NCBI GenBank assembly: GCA_034769895.1
Contig: CM068367.1
Span: 85,427,654 to 85,491,653, forward strand
DNA length: 64,000 nt
Source of the DNA: Magicicada septendecula
Taxonomy: Eukaryota > Arthropoda > Insecta > Hemiptera > Cicadidae
Direction of reading: 5' to 3'
Made by a program: the position numbers and the translations under genes. Positions 1 through 10,196 of the stretch are shown here, piece after piece. The notes under the pieces were generated by a model, which saw only the letters and a list, made by a program, of their open reading frames with translations, was not told where the DNA came from and ran no database searches. Numbering within the stretch: position 1 is the first letter of the stretch; each line of letters opens with the position of its first letter.

Positions 1-1082
1 GAAAGACAAGAATTGCAGACGCCAGCTCTGAGTACTGACCACCAAAGCCGCCTAACTCAACAACTGAGACCCAGGAACTAAACAACATCTTCAACGGAAC
101 GAACCCCTTTGCCACCAGGACCATTGACTTCTATCCCCCCCTTCCCGGGACTGAAAATTTCCACCACACTGCGACCATCCCCACGTGAGTCCTCTCCGCC
201 ATGCCAAACTCACGGGACCGCCCCAACACGTCACCCTCTCTGGTGACCACCACCTACCTCTACTGCTACTCACATATTCATGCCCGAAGGCCAACAAGGT
301 GCTACTGACCTTGATATGTGAGTACCACTTCTACAACCGTCCACCTCGTGGACCGACCAGCCATGTGCAGCAACACAAGGCATCATTAATCCTTGACACA
401 TGACTGGCCCACCTCCCCACACTAGGGTGAACGGACCCGAATAACACGGCAGAGAAGACCACGCAGAGGGCACGCGAACATCAATCCCCATTTCTTACTT
501 CATCTTGCTTACACACAGTAACTAGCAGGGGGGTTACTTCTCCATGGCACCGTCTAAACGACACACTCTCAACCCAAAAAAAAACACCAGGGAAATCAAC
601 CGGGGAATGCGGCATGGCTCAGACCCTACAATGATCAACCTCAAGATCAACAACTATGAACCATGAAACGACACCACCTAACCTCTCCATCGTAACTTTT
701 CAGAACAGGGGAAACTGACGATCTCCAAGACCACGATCCAAGTGCACTTTCGGCAAGCTCTCTAACCTTCTAACTCCTTTTGATTTTTTTTTTTTTTTGT
801 CTTCTAAGGGGAGGGGTAGGAAAATTGGGAATATGAAAAGAGGCAAGGATCATTGAAAGGTCAATAGCCAGGACTAAGGGTAAGGACATGGCTCCCTCCA
901 GAAATAAGGATGAATGGAGGAAACCGAGGCTCGCGTGGGCAGGGGCGCAACCCTGAATTAGACGAACACCACTGGGACTGTGGGGAACATCTACCCGCTA
1001 CCCATTAACCGCTTCTTCTCACCTTTCTATGACGGACTTTGGGTACTCGTTCCTTTCGGACACCACTCTCTGAGAAATTATC
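1..1082. other. unassigned C-rich stretch, no gene seen
   Basis: No convincing gene. The first 500 bases are C-rich on the plus strand and carry only short, unrelated frames. A run of 15 T at 784-798 is followed by a purine tract (AAGGGGAGGGG, about 806-816). That arrangement resembles the polypurine tract before an LTR on the plus strand, but I found no matching LTR ends. The gag-like frame to the right runs on the other strand, so the two need not belong together. Confidence 0.35.
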
Positions 1083-3050
1083 TCATTGTGAGCTGTACTG
1101 AATTGTTTCTTCTGAATCAGGATCAAGGCAACTTACATCACTACTTTCACTCCGCTTTGGATTATCCTCATCATCTAACTCCTCTGCTTCTCTTTCTTCC
1201 AACCCTTCCTTTTCTTCCTTTTCCACTTCTTCCTCATGCCCTTCTTCCTCTTCTACCATTTCCCCTTCTTCGTCCCCATAACCCAAATCAACATCATGAC
1301 ACTGCACCTCCTCACCGTCTTCCAGTTGCTAATCTGATCCATCTTCAACCGCATCTTCACCTAGCTCCTCACCCTTGTCACCAGCTCCTTCACAAACTTC
1401 TTCACTAACCTCTTCTCCAATCTTATTTTCATCAACACATTCATCATCAACATCATCGCCATCATGTCCACTACCACCATCCGAACACTGCACATCCTCG
1501 TCCTCCTGTAGTTGCTCACCTGGTCCACCTGAAATTTCTATCCGTTCTTTGGAATCTTCAACACTACTTATAGAAGGCGTCTGCACATCTTCATACGCTA
1601 CATCATTCTCACTCGCACACTCCACAACGCTGCCACCAAATTTCTCCTCAACTTCTACCTCATCTCCTTCAAACACCTCACTTGCAGCCTGGACATCCCC
1701 GTGTCCATCCCCAAACTCAGACTCTTCAGTCTCCATAACACTTACAACTATACTCCCCTGCGCAGCATCTGCAGACCGCTCTTCTGCCTCTTCCTTCGAT
1801 TCCTCTCCTTCACCACTCTCAGCAACTACAACGTCCTCAACATTTCCCACCCTGGAATCCAGCTGTCCAGGTCCATGTGCAATGTCTAAATTAAATTCTA
1901 CTGGCGATGGTAAAGCTATACCATCAAGTGACTTCTCATATCCCTGCGTAGGCGATGATGATGTTACAGTATCTGCATCCCCTATGAACCGAGATGGAGA
2001 TACCGGAACAAATTCTGCGGCATCTGGATTCAACTGTGACGTCACCTCGGAGTCCTGTAATTCAGTATCAACAGACGTTTTCTTGTTGTCTTGTATCGAT
2101 CCACAGAAGTTATTCCGCTTTTCCTGTTCCGCTTCACCTTCTTCCTCAACTACTCTATTAGGCACTGGTAATTCCTCTGGAACCTTTAAAGTTTTCTTTT
2201 TCTCCGAGTAGGAATAATGCCTTGCTACAGGCTCCCTACTTGCCGATGTTTGTTCCCTAATATAACTTCTTCTTCCCCTGTTAAATCCATCCTTATTTGC
2301 TTTCTCTACTGTAACCGTTGTTACCGTCCTCACACTTGCCACCCCCTTGTAGCCTCCATTACTTCCGGAATATTCAATTTTTCTGACCGTCTCTTATGTT
2401 CTCCTCCAACCGCCATGTTTGTCTTCTTTAGCTTTTCCTAATAAACCACTGGCGTCTTGGACATCTTTAGCAGCTCTTCCCCGGGACTCATCATTCGCCT
2501 GGACCCTTCTGGCATGCGCACACCACCGGTCCAGGTCCGCAAAACAACGTGGAGGATCTGTGAAGACCAGCTGGGATCTCTCTTGGGAAGTCACCCCTTC
2601 TCGTATTACCTGTATTTCTTCCGTCTCAGGCAACCCCAACTTTAATACCCGGGCAGCTTTCCGTATATCGTGCATGAAGTCCCGCAACGCCTCTCCGTTG
2701 GCCTGTAGGCGATAGAATAAATCAAACTTAAGCTGGGCACGTCGTCGATGGGATATGAAGAAATGCAACACTTCCCCATGGAAAGCATTGACACTGCCGC
2801 CCCGACGCAGAGTGTTGGTGACCAACCCTGCCAATGAACCCCGGCAATACGGGTATATAAGGGACAAGACCTCCTCATCGGACACCCCCGGGAAATCTGC
2901 CAACTGCAGGGCCAGGTCCAAGAAGACCAACAACCTGTCCTCATCTACTCCATCCAACACCAAAAGTTTCTGGAGAACCCCTGAAATGGGGTGGGGCAAT
3001 CCCTGATTGCATACCGCCGCCAGAATTGCACAATTCACAACACACAACAA
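1083..3050 (-). pseudogene. decayed retrotransposon Gag-like frame with acidic tail
   Basis: One minus-strand frame is open from about 3090 down to 1083 apart from two stops, TAA at 2394-2396 and TAG at 1329-1331. The first ~218 residues resemble the Ty3/gypsy Gag capsid region: a helical, Leu-rich stretch, then the typical pattern FYRLQANGEALRDFMHDIRK, a block ending in EEIQVIREGVTSQERSQLVF, and a final LDRWC helix. Gag would form the retrotransposon particle. The remaining ~440 residues are strongly acidic and low in complexity (long Glu/Asp runs). No Cys-His zinc knuckle, protease or reverse transcriptase follows on this strand, so the element is truncated or rearranged. There is no convincing ATG: the longest frames open at TTG or GTG, and a spliced or lost start is possible. 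The frame shared across both stops argues for one former gene rather than three. The capsid assignment is by pattern only. Confidence 0.5.
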
Positions 3051-4016
3051 TAAAACGTAATTCCCAATGAAACACCTAACACAAACCTAACTTACAAAAC
3101 ATAGTCACAAAGAATCAGGAAAAAACTCGAGTACTCTACTTCCTTCGAGCGGCCCCAGAGTGCTCTAGCGATGCGATGAGATGGGTGTATAATGAAGGCA
3201 GAGAGAGAGCTACTCGAAATGCCCAGAAGAGAACATAACAACACAAGACTACAAATCTAACTCATGATACATTACAACAGCACGACATCTGGTCAGACCA
3301 TAACCGCACTCATAAATCAATGTGACCCCAAATAGAATGCCCTCAATAAGCAAAAATCACTACATGACCAGGGGGTGCTATAAAGACACATTCACTCTAC
3401 CATTTGAAACCCCCCTTTTATTTTATAAAGTATTTTATGAATTTTTGTTGTTTATTTTATTTTTATTTTATTTATTTTTTTTAAAGGGGAGAGACATAAT
3501 ATTTAAAACTAGGTGATGAACCTAGAGGAAGCATAAAGTGTGCAAAGACCCAAGCTACAATTTCAGACATGTCCACTGGATGGCTGACAGGACTTGCAAA
3601 TAAAAAACTCTATTAACAATAACAAGTGCAAAATTTATTTGGCATCCAGTCACATACATGATATAACAAGGTATAATTGAATAATAGCCACTGAGTAAAA
3701 TTGAAATACATTTAAATCTCTATGCTATACATCACTGCATTACCGACTGATAAATATTGACAATAATCAACTAAGTGATATCCATAATACCCTTAATTAA
3801 AAAAAAAAATTGACTGGCATACATCATTACATACATATCTTTATTATACAATGGCATAATATTATGAGTGACTGCTTGATCAGTGGCTTGTAAAAAAAGA
3901 ATGCAACTCCAAAAATGACAGTGATATCTGATATTTGATGCAACACTATGTCAAAGATAAACACTATAGTATCTAATATTTGATATTTAAAGTTTAAAGT
4001 TGAATTTGATAGCTCT
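3051..4016. other. non-coding stretch beside the gag relic
   Basis: No gene is seen. It includes a T-rich block (about 3416-3482) followed by a purine tract AAAGGGGAGAGA near 3483, again resembling a plus-strand polypurine tract without identifiable LTR ends. The intact retrotransposon starts immediately to the right, so the sequence to the left of 4016 should continue at 14184. Confidence 0.3.
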
Positions 4017-4020
4017 TTCT
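4017..4020. other. target-site duplication, left (TTCT)
   Basis: TTCT immediately left of the 3' LTR. It matches 14184-14187. Confidence 0.75.
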
Positions 4021-6076
4021 TATAAGAATTTTGCCTTTAGCAATTGACAATTGTAATGCCACGCGTTGGACAGTCAAATATAAGAATTTCTTTATATTGG
4101 GAGTTTTTGATAATTGTAATAAATTAATAATTAAAATTACTTACTGCCAAAATGTTTCAAATTCCCGGGCGCCACTTCATATCTACAAGGATGTGGATAT
4201 AAAGGATTCATTTGCCAAACACACAACAACAATATTATGTCTAATGCTTATTTAATTAATCAAGTTGTAGCAAATTACAAATATAACACTATGTATGGAT
4301 ATTTCCTTAAGTAGAATCACTTCTCTTATCTTAACAATGAGTATCTCTGAAATCGCGATTAATTAACATTTAATTCTTTTATAACACTTATAATTGTAAA
4401 TTATAATCTACAATTGTATTTGGCAAATTTATATTACTGTTTAGATATGATTTTTACGAATTTACTAGTTGACGTTTTATTTCGCTTCAGTCGAATGCAG
4501 AGCACTGAGAGGCAGTTCTCAAGGTTAATTAATTATTAGTGTGAGTCCTTTGACTTGAATGAATTGAGTTTGTTGACTTAACTCTAAAATACCATTAGTT
4601 TGAGAACGTTGATTATTAGTAGTTCATACTCTCGGTGACATCATGTGGTCCTCTGTGTTTAGTAGTTGCTGATCTCCGTAGTCGTTGTAGATTACGTATC
4701 CTTTCGCGGTCACTGCACCTCACAATCACTGTTTAATTATTGACGCATTCTCGACCTGTTCACTTTTCATGGAACACGTATGGTGTTGAATATGAGTGTC
4801 CTTAATTGATGTTGGTAAAGTTCATGTGTAATGTTTTTTAAATAGTTCTTTAGATTGCTGTTTTTGCTGGTTTTTTAGATTTTTGATTGCTTTTTTTAAT
4901 GTCTCTGTTGTAGAATATGCACTGAATCTCTATGTTGATGTGTTCTGTATTATATCAAAGCTGCTGTGATGTTTATAGTTTCTTGTGAATTATTTGTAAT
5001 TGTAGAATGTCTGTTAATTGAATTTGTCTTCACTTAGTATTGTACTGTGTATCCGTATTCTCCGACACTTTGTTAAATTATGGTGAAGTTCAACTCTCTT
5101 GCGAGTTAAGATGATTTGTGGTGATCACTTTGTAGATGATGAGTACTAGACTAGACTAATGATGAGTACTGGACTAATGATGAGTACTGGACTAGACTAA
5201 TGATGAGTACTGGACTAATGATGAGTACTGGACTAGACTGCCGTTTTTCTGTTCTGAGATCTACCAAGTAAACTCTCATCCCGCCTACCTCTGCTGAATC
5301 TTCCATCTGCTTGGATACTCTTATTGGTTCCTTAGCCAGTGTGACAAATTGTATATTCGTAATTGGTTTTCGAGTATATCTGCTTTATACGTGATTCTCT
5401 TGTCGAACTCCCATTGGTCCTGATTGTTCCTACAGCCGTTTTCTCTATTTACTAGGAATCTCATTCAAGCACTCCAGAATTCGTGAGTTTCGCTTTCCCC
5501 TTGTAAATCAGGCGACATTTCTTTGTCTCTCGTGGCCGTCTCCTAGTGTCCACTTTCTGTTACGCTTTGACATAGATACAATACTGGTATTGTTCGATCT
5601 GCTGCACCATTGTTTATCTTCAAGTTGCACTCTAGCTTTGTTTTGAGTCTGGAACGAATCTTCCTTTGTAATCACGACTTTCGTCAAATTTCTACGTTGC
5701 AATTGTTCTGGCCTCTAATGTTGTACCGTATCGAATTGACAAACTCTTTGCTTTCAGTCTGTGTCAAAGTTTTTAAAAAGGGTAAATTGGTTTATTGGGG
5801 GTTATGCCTTTCTTACTCAGACCAGCTGCCTGATGCGAAATACAACGTCTCACATACATTTAGTAAGTGTCACTCTTTTTGTCAAACAATTAACTTTACA
5901 GCCGTAACACATCAAGCTGTCTGTAGGTTACAATGCCAAGAGGACAGTCTTACAGACTTTCCCTTTACACACCCTCACATACTTCTTTGTCAAATATAAC
6001 TGCTAGTACACATTATTTTTAGCTATTATTTACTACTTGTACAATTTTATAAATACTTTCAAAAATAAACGTTACA
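4021..6076 (-). repeat. 3' LTR of the intact retrotransposon
   Basis: This 2056-bp direct repeat is offset by exactly 8107 bp from 12128-14183. Its plus-strand right end AACGTTACA gives TGTAACGTT as the LTR start in the element's own orientation. The left end is set by the TTCT target duplication. The inner part holds a small tandem array (5138-5240). A 129-residue frame antisense to the element at 5610-5999 is duplicated in the other LTR and has no recognisable domain. A 2-kb LTR is long for the family. Confidence 0.92.
5138..5240. repeat. short tandem array inside the 3' LTR
   Basis: Five copies of a GATGAGTACTRGACTA-type unit, alternating between a longer form with an extra GACTA and a shorter one, give a period of about 19-24 bp. 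The same array is at 13245-13347 in the other LTR with no change in copy number. That fits the youth of the insertion. Confidence 0.85.
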
Positions 6077-6957
6077 TTGTCCTTAAATTTTTATTAATTG
6101 ATGGCGTGTAACAAAATCAAATAATAAAATTTGTGCCCTTTTTTTTTTTTAATTATGTAAATTTAAATTAATTATGTAAATTTTAATTAATTAAGTATAA
6201 ATATCTAATGAGTTACATTTATTGCTAGTGATGTAATCCCTTTAACGGGTTAGAGGACGTTCAACTTGGTTTGTTTACGTTCGAAACTGTCTACAGTGTA
6301 CCCTTGTGTCTGGGTTAAGATTTATGACTTCATCCCCTTGTCACTCGACACTTTCACACCTTGTTACTTGGCAAAGGGTCCTACTAAAGGTTTAAATTTT
6401 TCTGTTTTCTATGCTAACCTATACAATTGTTTACAATCCTACGCACTACCATCCATTCAGACCACTTATCTTCCTAACATATCCTAATATAGAATTAACA
6501 ACTATCTAATTCATTATGTACATCTGTTTCCATATAATTATTCACCTAGATACTATTACTGTTCTTTCTTACTTCCTATTAGTTAAATATCCACTTATAT
6601 ATATTTTTCATTTGTCAATAATTTTCTACTTGCAAATGCATACAACAACAAAAAAATTCATAATATCATATTAATTATCACTTAGTTCTTATCATTACTT
6701 TCATTGTTAGTCATTGTTCAATGTCTTTGTTTTGTTTTTCTTAGATATACTTTTATTCTTATACATAATATACAAAATATAAATCTTTACTCTGTTATAC
6801 ATCGTCAGTTGATAATCTTACTTCGATTATTACTTTAAAATTTTACAATTATTATACATAACTTTATTATATCATATTTATTATATGAGTGCTACAATTT
6901 GCTTACTCACATAACCGATCGTTACTAATGCATTATTTCCTTTTACTGCTCTTCTTG
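6077..6957 (-). other. 3' non-coding region of the retrotransposon
   Basis: AT-rich sequence between the pol stop and the 3' LTR. No env-like frame longer than about 75 residues occurs. Adjacent to the LTR start the minus strand reads AAAAATTTAAGGACAA, only a weak polypurine tract; a better purine run (twelve A then GGG) lies about 60 bases further in, near 6138-6152. Confidence 0.6.
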
Positions 6958-9900
6958 TCAGGTAATATATTGCTTTAGCTGTCGGACATTGAAATTTCCT
7001 CTTGTTCCTTTCTTCTCGTCCAAATATTCTAACGTATAAGTAGCTTTACTTATGTGCTTTGCAACCCTATATGGTCCTTCGTACAGGTCGCAAAATTTCG
7101 CTATTATCTTATTCATTGCATCGGATATTGGACATGTTTTAACTAATACCAGGTCACCGATGGCGAATGTTGTTAGTTCTCTTTGGTTCATCTTATTTGC
7201 ATGTCGCTCTCTCTTTTCTTTAATCCTTAAGTAAATGTCTTCCGGCTTATAAGTAGTTGGTTCGGAAATCACACTTCTGTCAATAAATTTGGTCCACTCT
7301 CTGGTTGGTTTCTTTCCAAAGTGTGCCTCGATTGGACTCATCTCAATGGTACTATGGTATGTCTCATTTAAACAAATTTCAATGGCTTGGATATACTTGG
7401 CCCAATTTGAGTGTTTCTCTTTGACAAATACTCGAAATAAGTTGCCTAGTTGTCTGTTAGTTCTCTCGGCTATATTTGTACACGGGTTCCGAATAGCGGT
7501 AAACTTCGGTTTAATTCCTAGTTCTCGTAAACTCCTCGTCCAAATATTAGTCGTGAATTGTGTTCCATTATCAGTGACAATTGATAACGGTTTTCCCCAT
7601 GACGCTATATATTGTTTGAGTCTATTTATGGTAGCACGAGTTGTAGCTCTTTTCAACGCATAAAGTTTGACGTACTTTGTGAAATTATCGATGATAACAA
7701 GAATGTATTTAACACCTCCAGTCGATGTAATTAGGGGTCCATAGTAGTCCATGCTGATTAACTCCCCTTTCTTCTTTGGCAGCATCGGTATGGTTTCTCC
7801 TACATTATTCTTATGATGATCCTTACATCGCTGACATGTATCGCACTTAGTAATGATTTGATGTATCGTTTTGTTTATTCTGTCTCCAGTAAAGTACTCT
7901 CGAAAAAGTCTTTCGGTTTTTTGTATGCCGCAGTGTCCGTATACAACGTGTAATTCTTGAATTAAATTTTCTTTCATGTTATTCGGTACATATATTTTCC
8001 ATGACTTCTTGTCTTGTCGGTATAGGATTTTTTTAACATATTGATATTTATTACTTAATTTAGAGTCTTCCTTACTTTCTAATTCACAAATAATTTTGTT
8101 CAATTTAGGATCTTGGCGCTGCAATTTCTCAATATTTTTTATATCATTCATTAATTTCTTATCCAATTTCAAGGTAATACGATTAATTTCCATCTCTTCA
8201 CTAAAACTGACATCACTACTGTCCATAGAGTCCTCTGGGTTTCGGCTTAGTATGTCGGCTACAATATTTTCTTTGCCTTTACAATGCACAATGTCGAAAT
8301 CGTATTCTTGGATGCACAGTATCCAGCGGGTAATTCTAGCATTTGATAGGTGGCATTTGTGTAGGAATGTGAGAGCTTTATTATCTGTTATGATTGTGAA
8401 TTTATGTCCTAATAAGTATATCCGAAATTTCTTCAAACAATGTATGATACTCAGCAGTTCCTTCTCGGTGGTGTGATAGTTTAATTCAGCACCTTTGAAA
8501 GTTCTGCTAGTAAAAGCTACGACGGCGATGTGTCCTTCGTCATCATATTGGAACAATTGCCCTCCTAGTGCGTAATTGCTGGCATCCGTTTGTAAATAAT
8601 ATTGCTTCTTGAGATCTGGGTGTTTTAAAATTACAGTATCTATAAATAATTCTTTGACTAATTTAAATTGTCGGTCGTGCTGCTCCGTCCACTTGAAGTA
8701 GCGCTCCTTCTTTAACAATTGTATTAATAAAGATGTTGTTTCAGCATATCGATTGGTAAATCTGTTATAAAAATTTGTAAGTCCTAAAAACCCTTTTAGT
8801 TGCTTTTGATTTCTTGGACGTGGAAAATTTTGGATTGCCTTTATCTTGTCTGGCATAGGACTAAGGCCTTCTACTGATAAACAGTAACCAAGATAATTAA
8901 TTTCTCTACGGAAAAACTGTGATTTTTTGAAGTTCACTGTGATGTTTGCTTCGTATAAATTGGTCAATAATAAATCTAAATGTGTGAGGTGTTCCTCCAG
9001 ACTGTTAGATAGACATAGGCAGTCGTCTACATATATTATCGTAAATTTCTTGACTGCATCTGATAACACAGTATCCAATCCTCTCGTCAGGCTGGCCAGA
9101 CTTGTCTTTAATCCAAACGGTGTGACTGTGAAGCGGTAGGTCTTTCCTTTATATAGAAACCCGGTGAAGTCCCTGCATTCTCGCTTAAGTGGTACTTGGC
9201 AGAAGCTGGAGCGTAGGTCGATCGATGACATATATTTTACTCCTCCGCAATTAGCAATGAGCTCGTTGATTGGTTGTGCCCCTTCGAAGTCAGGTATCAT
9301 CACCTTGTTTAACTTCCTGGCGTCCAAACACAATCTTACGCTCTGGTCCTTTTTTATAACTGTCACCATGGGATTGATATATTGGCTGCTCGCTCGCTCG
9401 ATCACTCCGTATCTTAACATTTTCTGGATCTCCTCTTCGACTTTGTCTTGATAGGCAATTGGTATAGGCCATCCCTTTTGGAAGAAGGGGGTGTTGTCCG
9501 TGATACGTAGTTCATGTTCATACCCATGAATTCGGCCTGGTTCTTCTCGGAATAGATTTCTATTTTTCATTAATATTTTAGTTAATTTTTTCTTCGTTTC
9601 TGTATTTATATTAGTTAACTCTTCGACAGCTTCTTGAAAGTTAATAGATTCCTCATCGGCCGTTTCTTTATCCAAAGCGATCTGATGTATATGTACAATT
9701 TCATTAGAATCCTCTACATTTTTCTTATAATTTCTATTTTTAATATGCATTACATTTTGCTGGAAATCTATAGTACACTCACCTTCCTTCAACATATTTA
9801 TTCCTAGTATACAGTCTTTATTCAGTCCAGGGATGATAAAAAATACTAAGTCAAATTTATAATTATCAACCTCAGCTTCTAAAAGTACTTGTTTCCGTAT

Positions 9901-10134
9901 TAATTTTGATTTATGTCCGAATGCACCTTTTATATTGGTATTCGATAAGTTTAATAACTCGATTCTACCTAATTTATCTTTATTCTGGTTGAACCACGTT
10001 TCGGCAATTCCGTTTAATTGACTGCCCGAATCAATAAGTGCAATTACTTCTACATTATTTAATTTTATTTTTATTTCCGGACATTTATTGTACGGGAAAT
10101 TAGTGGTTTCTTCTTCTTCATCCATTTTATCCAA
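6958..10134 (-). CDS. pol: Pol polyprotein: protease, RT, RNase H, integrase
   Basis: Replication enzymes of the element. Numbering is from the TTG at 10134; the first ATG is at 10125. The aspartic protease has IDSGS at residues 34-38 and ILG at 109-111. Reverse transcriptase has SSIDLRSSF (Asp306), TPFGLK at 338-343 and the YVDD active site at 368-371. RNase H has TDAS (Asp517), Glu557 or Glu559, TDN (Asp583) and Asp627. Integrase has an H-H-C-C zinc site (His729, His734, Cys764, Cys767) and a D-D-E core (Asp796, Asp855, Glu890), ending in a basic tail. All key residues are present, with no internal stop. The frame is open upstream of 10134 through the end of gag and is -1 relative to it, so Pol is most likely made as a Gag-Pol fusion by ribosomal frameshifting at 10233-10239 rather than from its own start. 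Length is usual for a Ty3-type Pol. Confidence 0.95.
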   Translation of the reverse strand: MDKMDEEEETTNFPYNKCPEIKIKLNNVEVIALIDSGSQLNGIAETWFNQNKDKLGRIELLNLSNTNIKGAFGHKSKLIRKQVLLEAEVDNYKFDLVFFIIPGLNKDCILGINMLKEGECTIDFQQNVMHIKNRNYKKNVEDSNEIVHIHQIALDKETADEESINFQEAVEELTNINTETKKKLTKILMKNRNLFREEPGRIHGYEHELRITDNTPFFQKGWPIPIAYQDKVEEEIQKMLRYGVIERASSQYINPMVTVIKKDQSVRLCLDARKLNKVMIPDFEGAQPINELIANCGGVKYMSSIDLRSSFCQVPLKRECRDFTGFLYKGKTYRFTVTPFGLKTSLASLTRGLDTVLSDAVKKFTIIYVDDCLCLSNSLEEHLTHLDLLLTNLYEANITVNFKKSQFFRREINYLGYCLSVEGLSPMPDKIKAIQNFPRPRNQKQLKGFLGLTNFYNRFTNRYAETTSLLIQLLKKERYFKWTEQHDRQFKLVKELFIDTVILKHPDLKKQYYLQTDASNYALGGQLFQYDDEGHIAVVAFTSRTFKGAELNYHTTEKELLSIIHCLKKFRIYLLGHKFTIITDNKALTFLHKCHLSNARITRWILCIQEYDFDIVHCKGKENIVADILSRNPEDSMDSSDVSFSEEMEINRITLKLDKKLMNDIKNIEKLQRQDPKLNKIICELESKEDSKLSNKYQYVKKILYRQDKKSWKIYVPNNMKENLIQELHVVYGHCGIQKTERLFREYFTGDRINKTIHQIITKCDTCQRCKDHHKNNVGETIPMLPKKKGELISMDYYGPLITSTGGVKYILVIIDNFTKYVKLYALKRATTRATINRLKQYIASWGKPLSIVTDNGTQFTTNIWTRSLRELGIKPKFTAIRNPCTNIAERTNRQLGNLFRVFVKEKHSNWAKYIQAIEICLNETYHSTIEMSPIEAHFGKKPTREWTKFIDRSVISEPTTYKPEDIYLRIKEKRERHANKMNQRELTTFAIGDLVLVKTCPISDAMNKIIAKFCDLYEGPYRVAKHISKATYTLEYLDEKKGTRGNFNVRQLKQYIT

Positions 10135-10196
10135 TTCTTCACGAATATCAATATAATCTAATGCTACGTCTAACTGGTTATTTAATTTTCTACTAG

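Noticed and set aside
1375..2211. 278-residue Ser/Thr-rich plus-strand frame
   Set aside because: It is the antisense shadow of the acidic Gag-like tail; Glu/Asp codons read backwards give Ser and Phe.
5610..5999. 129-residue frame inside the LTR (also at 13717-14106)
   Set aside because: It is duplicated only because the LTR is. It runs antisense to the element and shows no domain or codon signature.
6077..6957. An envelope gene after pol, which would make the element an errantivirus
   Set aside because: No frame longer than about 75 residues, no signal peptide or membrane segment.
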